Of a stretch of DNA of 5,805 bases, positions 4,977-5,805 are shown piece after piece (the stretch's first letter is position 1; each line of letters starts with the position of its first letter). The DNA comes from Bacteroidota bacterium (GTDB lineage Bacteria > Bacteroidota > Ignavibacteria > Tepidaquicellales > Tepidaquicellaceae): contig DOWN01000274.1 of NCBI GenBank assembly GCA_003519545.1, positions 1 through 5,805 of the forward strand. Reading direction: 5' to 3'. The translations under genes and the position numbers were made by a program. The notes beneath the pieces are model-generated. The model was given only the letters and a program-made list of their open reading frames with translations, searched no databases and was not told the origin of the DNA.

Positions 4977-5754
4977 ATTCTTTTTGAACGATATTTTTTA
5001 CAAATCCTGATTCAGGATTATATCCGTAAGCGGCATCAATAAATTCTTTCGCTTTTGTTAAATCACCGTCTTTATCTCTTTTAATTAATGAAAGAGCCAT
5101 ATAACCGTTTGCCAGATCAGCACCCCAATCGGGATAATATTCCACTTTTTCTTTTCTAACTTTAAAATAATCAACTGATTTTTGTAAAAATTCAATTGCC
5201 TTATCATAACCACCTCCGAATGCGGCAGGAGTATAAAAATTAGATACACCTTTTATCAGGAAATATCTTGGATTATTCGGATCACTTGCTTTTGCCAGTT
5301 CTTCAGACTGATTTGAAGCCGAAACAATATCCATCATTTTATCCTGTTCGTAAATAAATCTGTTGAAGTTCAAAGCCATTTGAAGAACATAGGCATCAGA
5401 AAAATTAGGATTACCTTCAATAACTTTATCAATGGTTTTTAATGCTGCTTGATTGTATTTTTTTAATTCTGATTTGTCATCAGATTGCATAAATGTAGAT
5501 GCAATATTGTATTCTGCTAAAGCAATATAATAGTTCACAAGCCATTCTTCTTTTTTAAGTTGAAGAATTCTTTCAAACTGACCTCTGACTTTTATTAATT
5601 CTTTTCTGTCGTAACTATTTGCCGCTTTGAATAAATTATTTTTTGCTGAAATAATTGCGTCAGAAAATTCATCAGCGTAAGATAATTTTATACCTGTAAA
5701 AACAAACATCAGTATAGTCAGATAAAAAAACTTTTTCATAAAATTAATTTTCAT
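4954..5754 (-). CDS. Exported TPR-like protein, first gene of the operon
   Basis: This 266-residue protein is predicted to be periplasmic. The signal peptide covers about residues 1-27 (MKKFF from residue 6, a hydrophobic core, and cleavage after SYA). The rest is helical with TPR-like units: about 50-85 (FERILQLKKEEWLVNYYIALAE), 100-130, 150-196 and 208-248. A conserved-looking turn P176..F179-GGG-YDKAIEFLQKSV (176-193) followed by YYPDWG resembles secreted TPR proteins of Bacteroidota and, more loosely, TatT-type TPR partners of TRAP transporters. No transporter gene is present. TPR solenoids usually bind proteins or peptides, so a scaffold or ligand-binding role is the safest reading. ATG at 5739 is an alternative start: it gives a standard signal peptide and fits a promoter whose start point falls near 5753. 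It overlaps the downstream 80-residue gene by 23 bases. Confidence 0.82.
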   Translation of the reverse strand: MKINFMKKFFYLTILMFVFTGIKLSYADEFSDAIISAKNNLFKAANSYDRKELIKVRGQFERILQLKKEEWLVNYYIALAEYNIASTFMQSDDKSELKKYNQAALKTIDKVIEGNPNFSDAYVLQMALNFNRFIYEQDKMMDIVSASNQSEELAKASDPNNPRYFLIKGVSNFYTPAAFGGGYDKAIEFLQKSVDYFKVRKEKVEYYPDWGADLANGYMALSLIKRDKDGDLTKAKEFIDAAYGYNPESGFVKNIVQKEYDEKTSK

Positions 5755-5759
5755 TTTGA

Positions 5760-5787
5760 ATTATAAATTAAAGTTGAGTCATTACAA
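5760..5787 (-). promoter_or_regulatory. Possible sigma70-like promoter of the four-gene operon
   Basis: On the minus strand TTGTAA (5787-5782) is followed after 16 bases by a perfect TATAAT (5765-5760). The predicted start of transcription is near 5753, at the first possible ATG of the TPR gene. If so, that ATG would be lost or leaderless, and the ATG at 5739 would have a leader of about 14 bases. The -35 box is only a partial match and the spacer is one base short of the optimum. Confidence 0.38.
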
Positions 5788-5805
5788 AGCACTTTATTTT
5801 TTAAA

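Noticed and set aside
4985..5754. TRAP-transporter TatT-type partner as a firm call for the TPR protein.
   Set aside because: The resemblance is limited to a Gly-rich turn and TPR pattern, and no TRAP transporter subunits are present in the window.
1..5805. Mobile elements, CRISPR arrays, tRNA or rRNA genes, defence or biosynthetic clusters.
   Set aside because: No transposase or integrase signature, no regularly spaced repeats, no cloverleaf or rRNA-like GC-rich structure was found on either strand.

Overview
The window is AT-rich and densely coding. It looks like a chromosomal segment from a Gram-negative bacterium of the Bacteroidota/Ignavibacteria group. The evidence is an outer-membrane beta-barrel protein ending in phenylalanine, a lipoprotein with a clear lipobox, several Sec signal peptides, start codons with almost no Shine-Dalgarno sequence, and strong use of A/T-ending codons. 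The taxonomic placement is an inference from style; no marker gene is present.

Layout from left to right: about 160 bases with no visible gene; a minus-strand outer-membrane beta-barrel protein (162-992); a divergent plus-strand secreted thioredoxin-fold protein with a TPR-like tail (1033-2109) and a strong terminator; a convergent minus-strand PhoD-type phosphatase/phosphodiesterase (2167-3555); a divergent plus-strand lipoprotein with a DUF4412/LolA-like C-terminal domain (3633-4307) and a second strong terminator; then a compact minus-strand operon of four overlapping genes read from 5754 down to 4360. These are an exported TPR protein, an 80-residue helical protein, a 45-residue two-helix membrane protein that is easily missed, and a DUF4404 protein.

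Most products are predicted to act in the cell envelope: outer-membrane barrel, periplasmic thiol-disulfide protein, secreted phosphatase, lipoprotein, periplasmic TPR protein and small inner-membrane protein. The first four genes alternate strand, so they are probably separate transcription units and not one pathway. Only the last four form a convincing operon.

I see no mobile element, CRISPR array, tRNA, rRNA or recognisable defence system. The observations most worth checking are the 45-residue gene coupled at both ends by 8-base overlaps, the interleaved promoters between the first two genes whose transcripts would overlap at their 5' ends, and the way both plus-strand terminator T-tracts supply the stop codon of the convergent gene.
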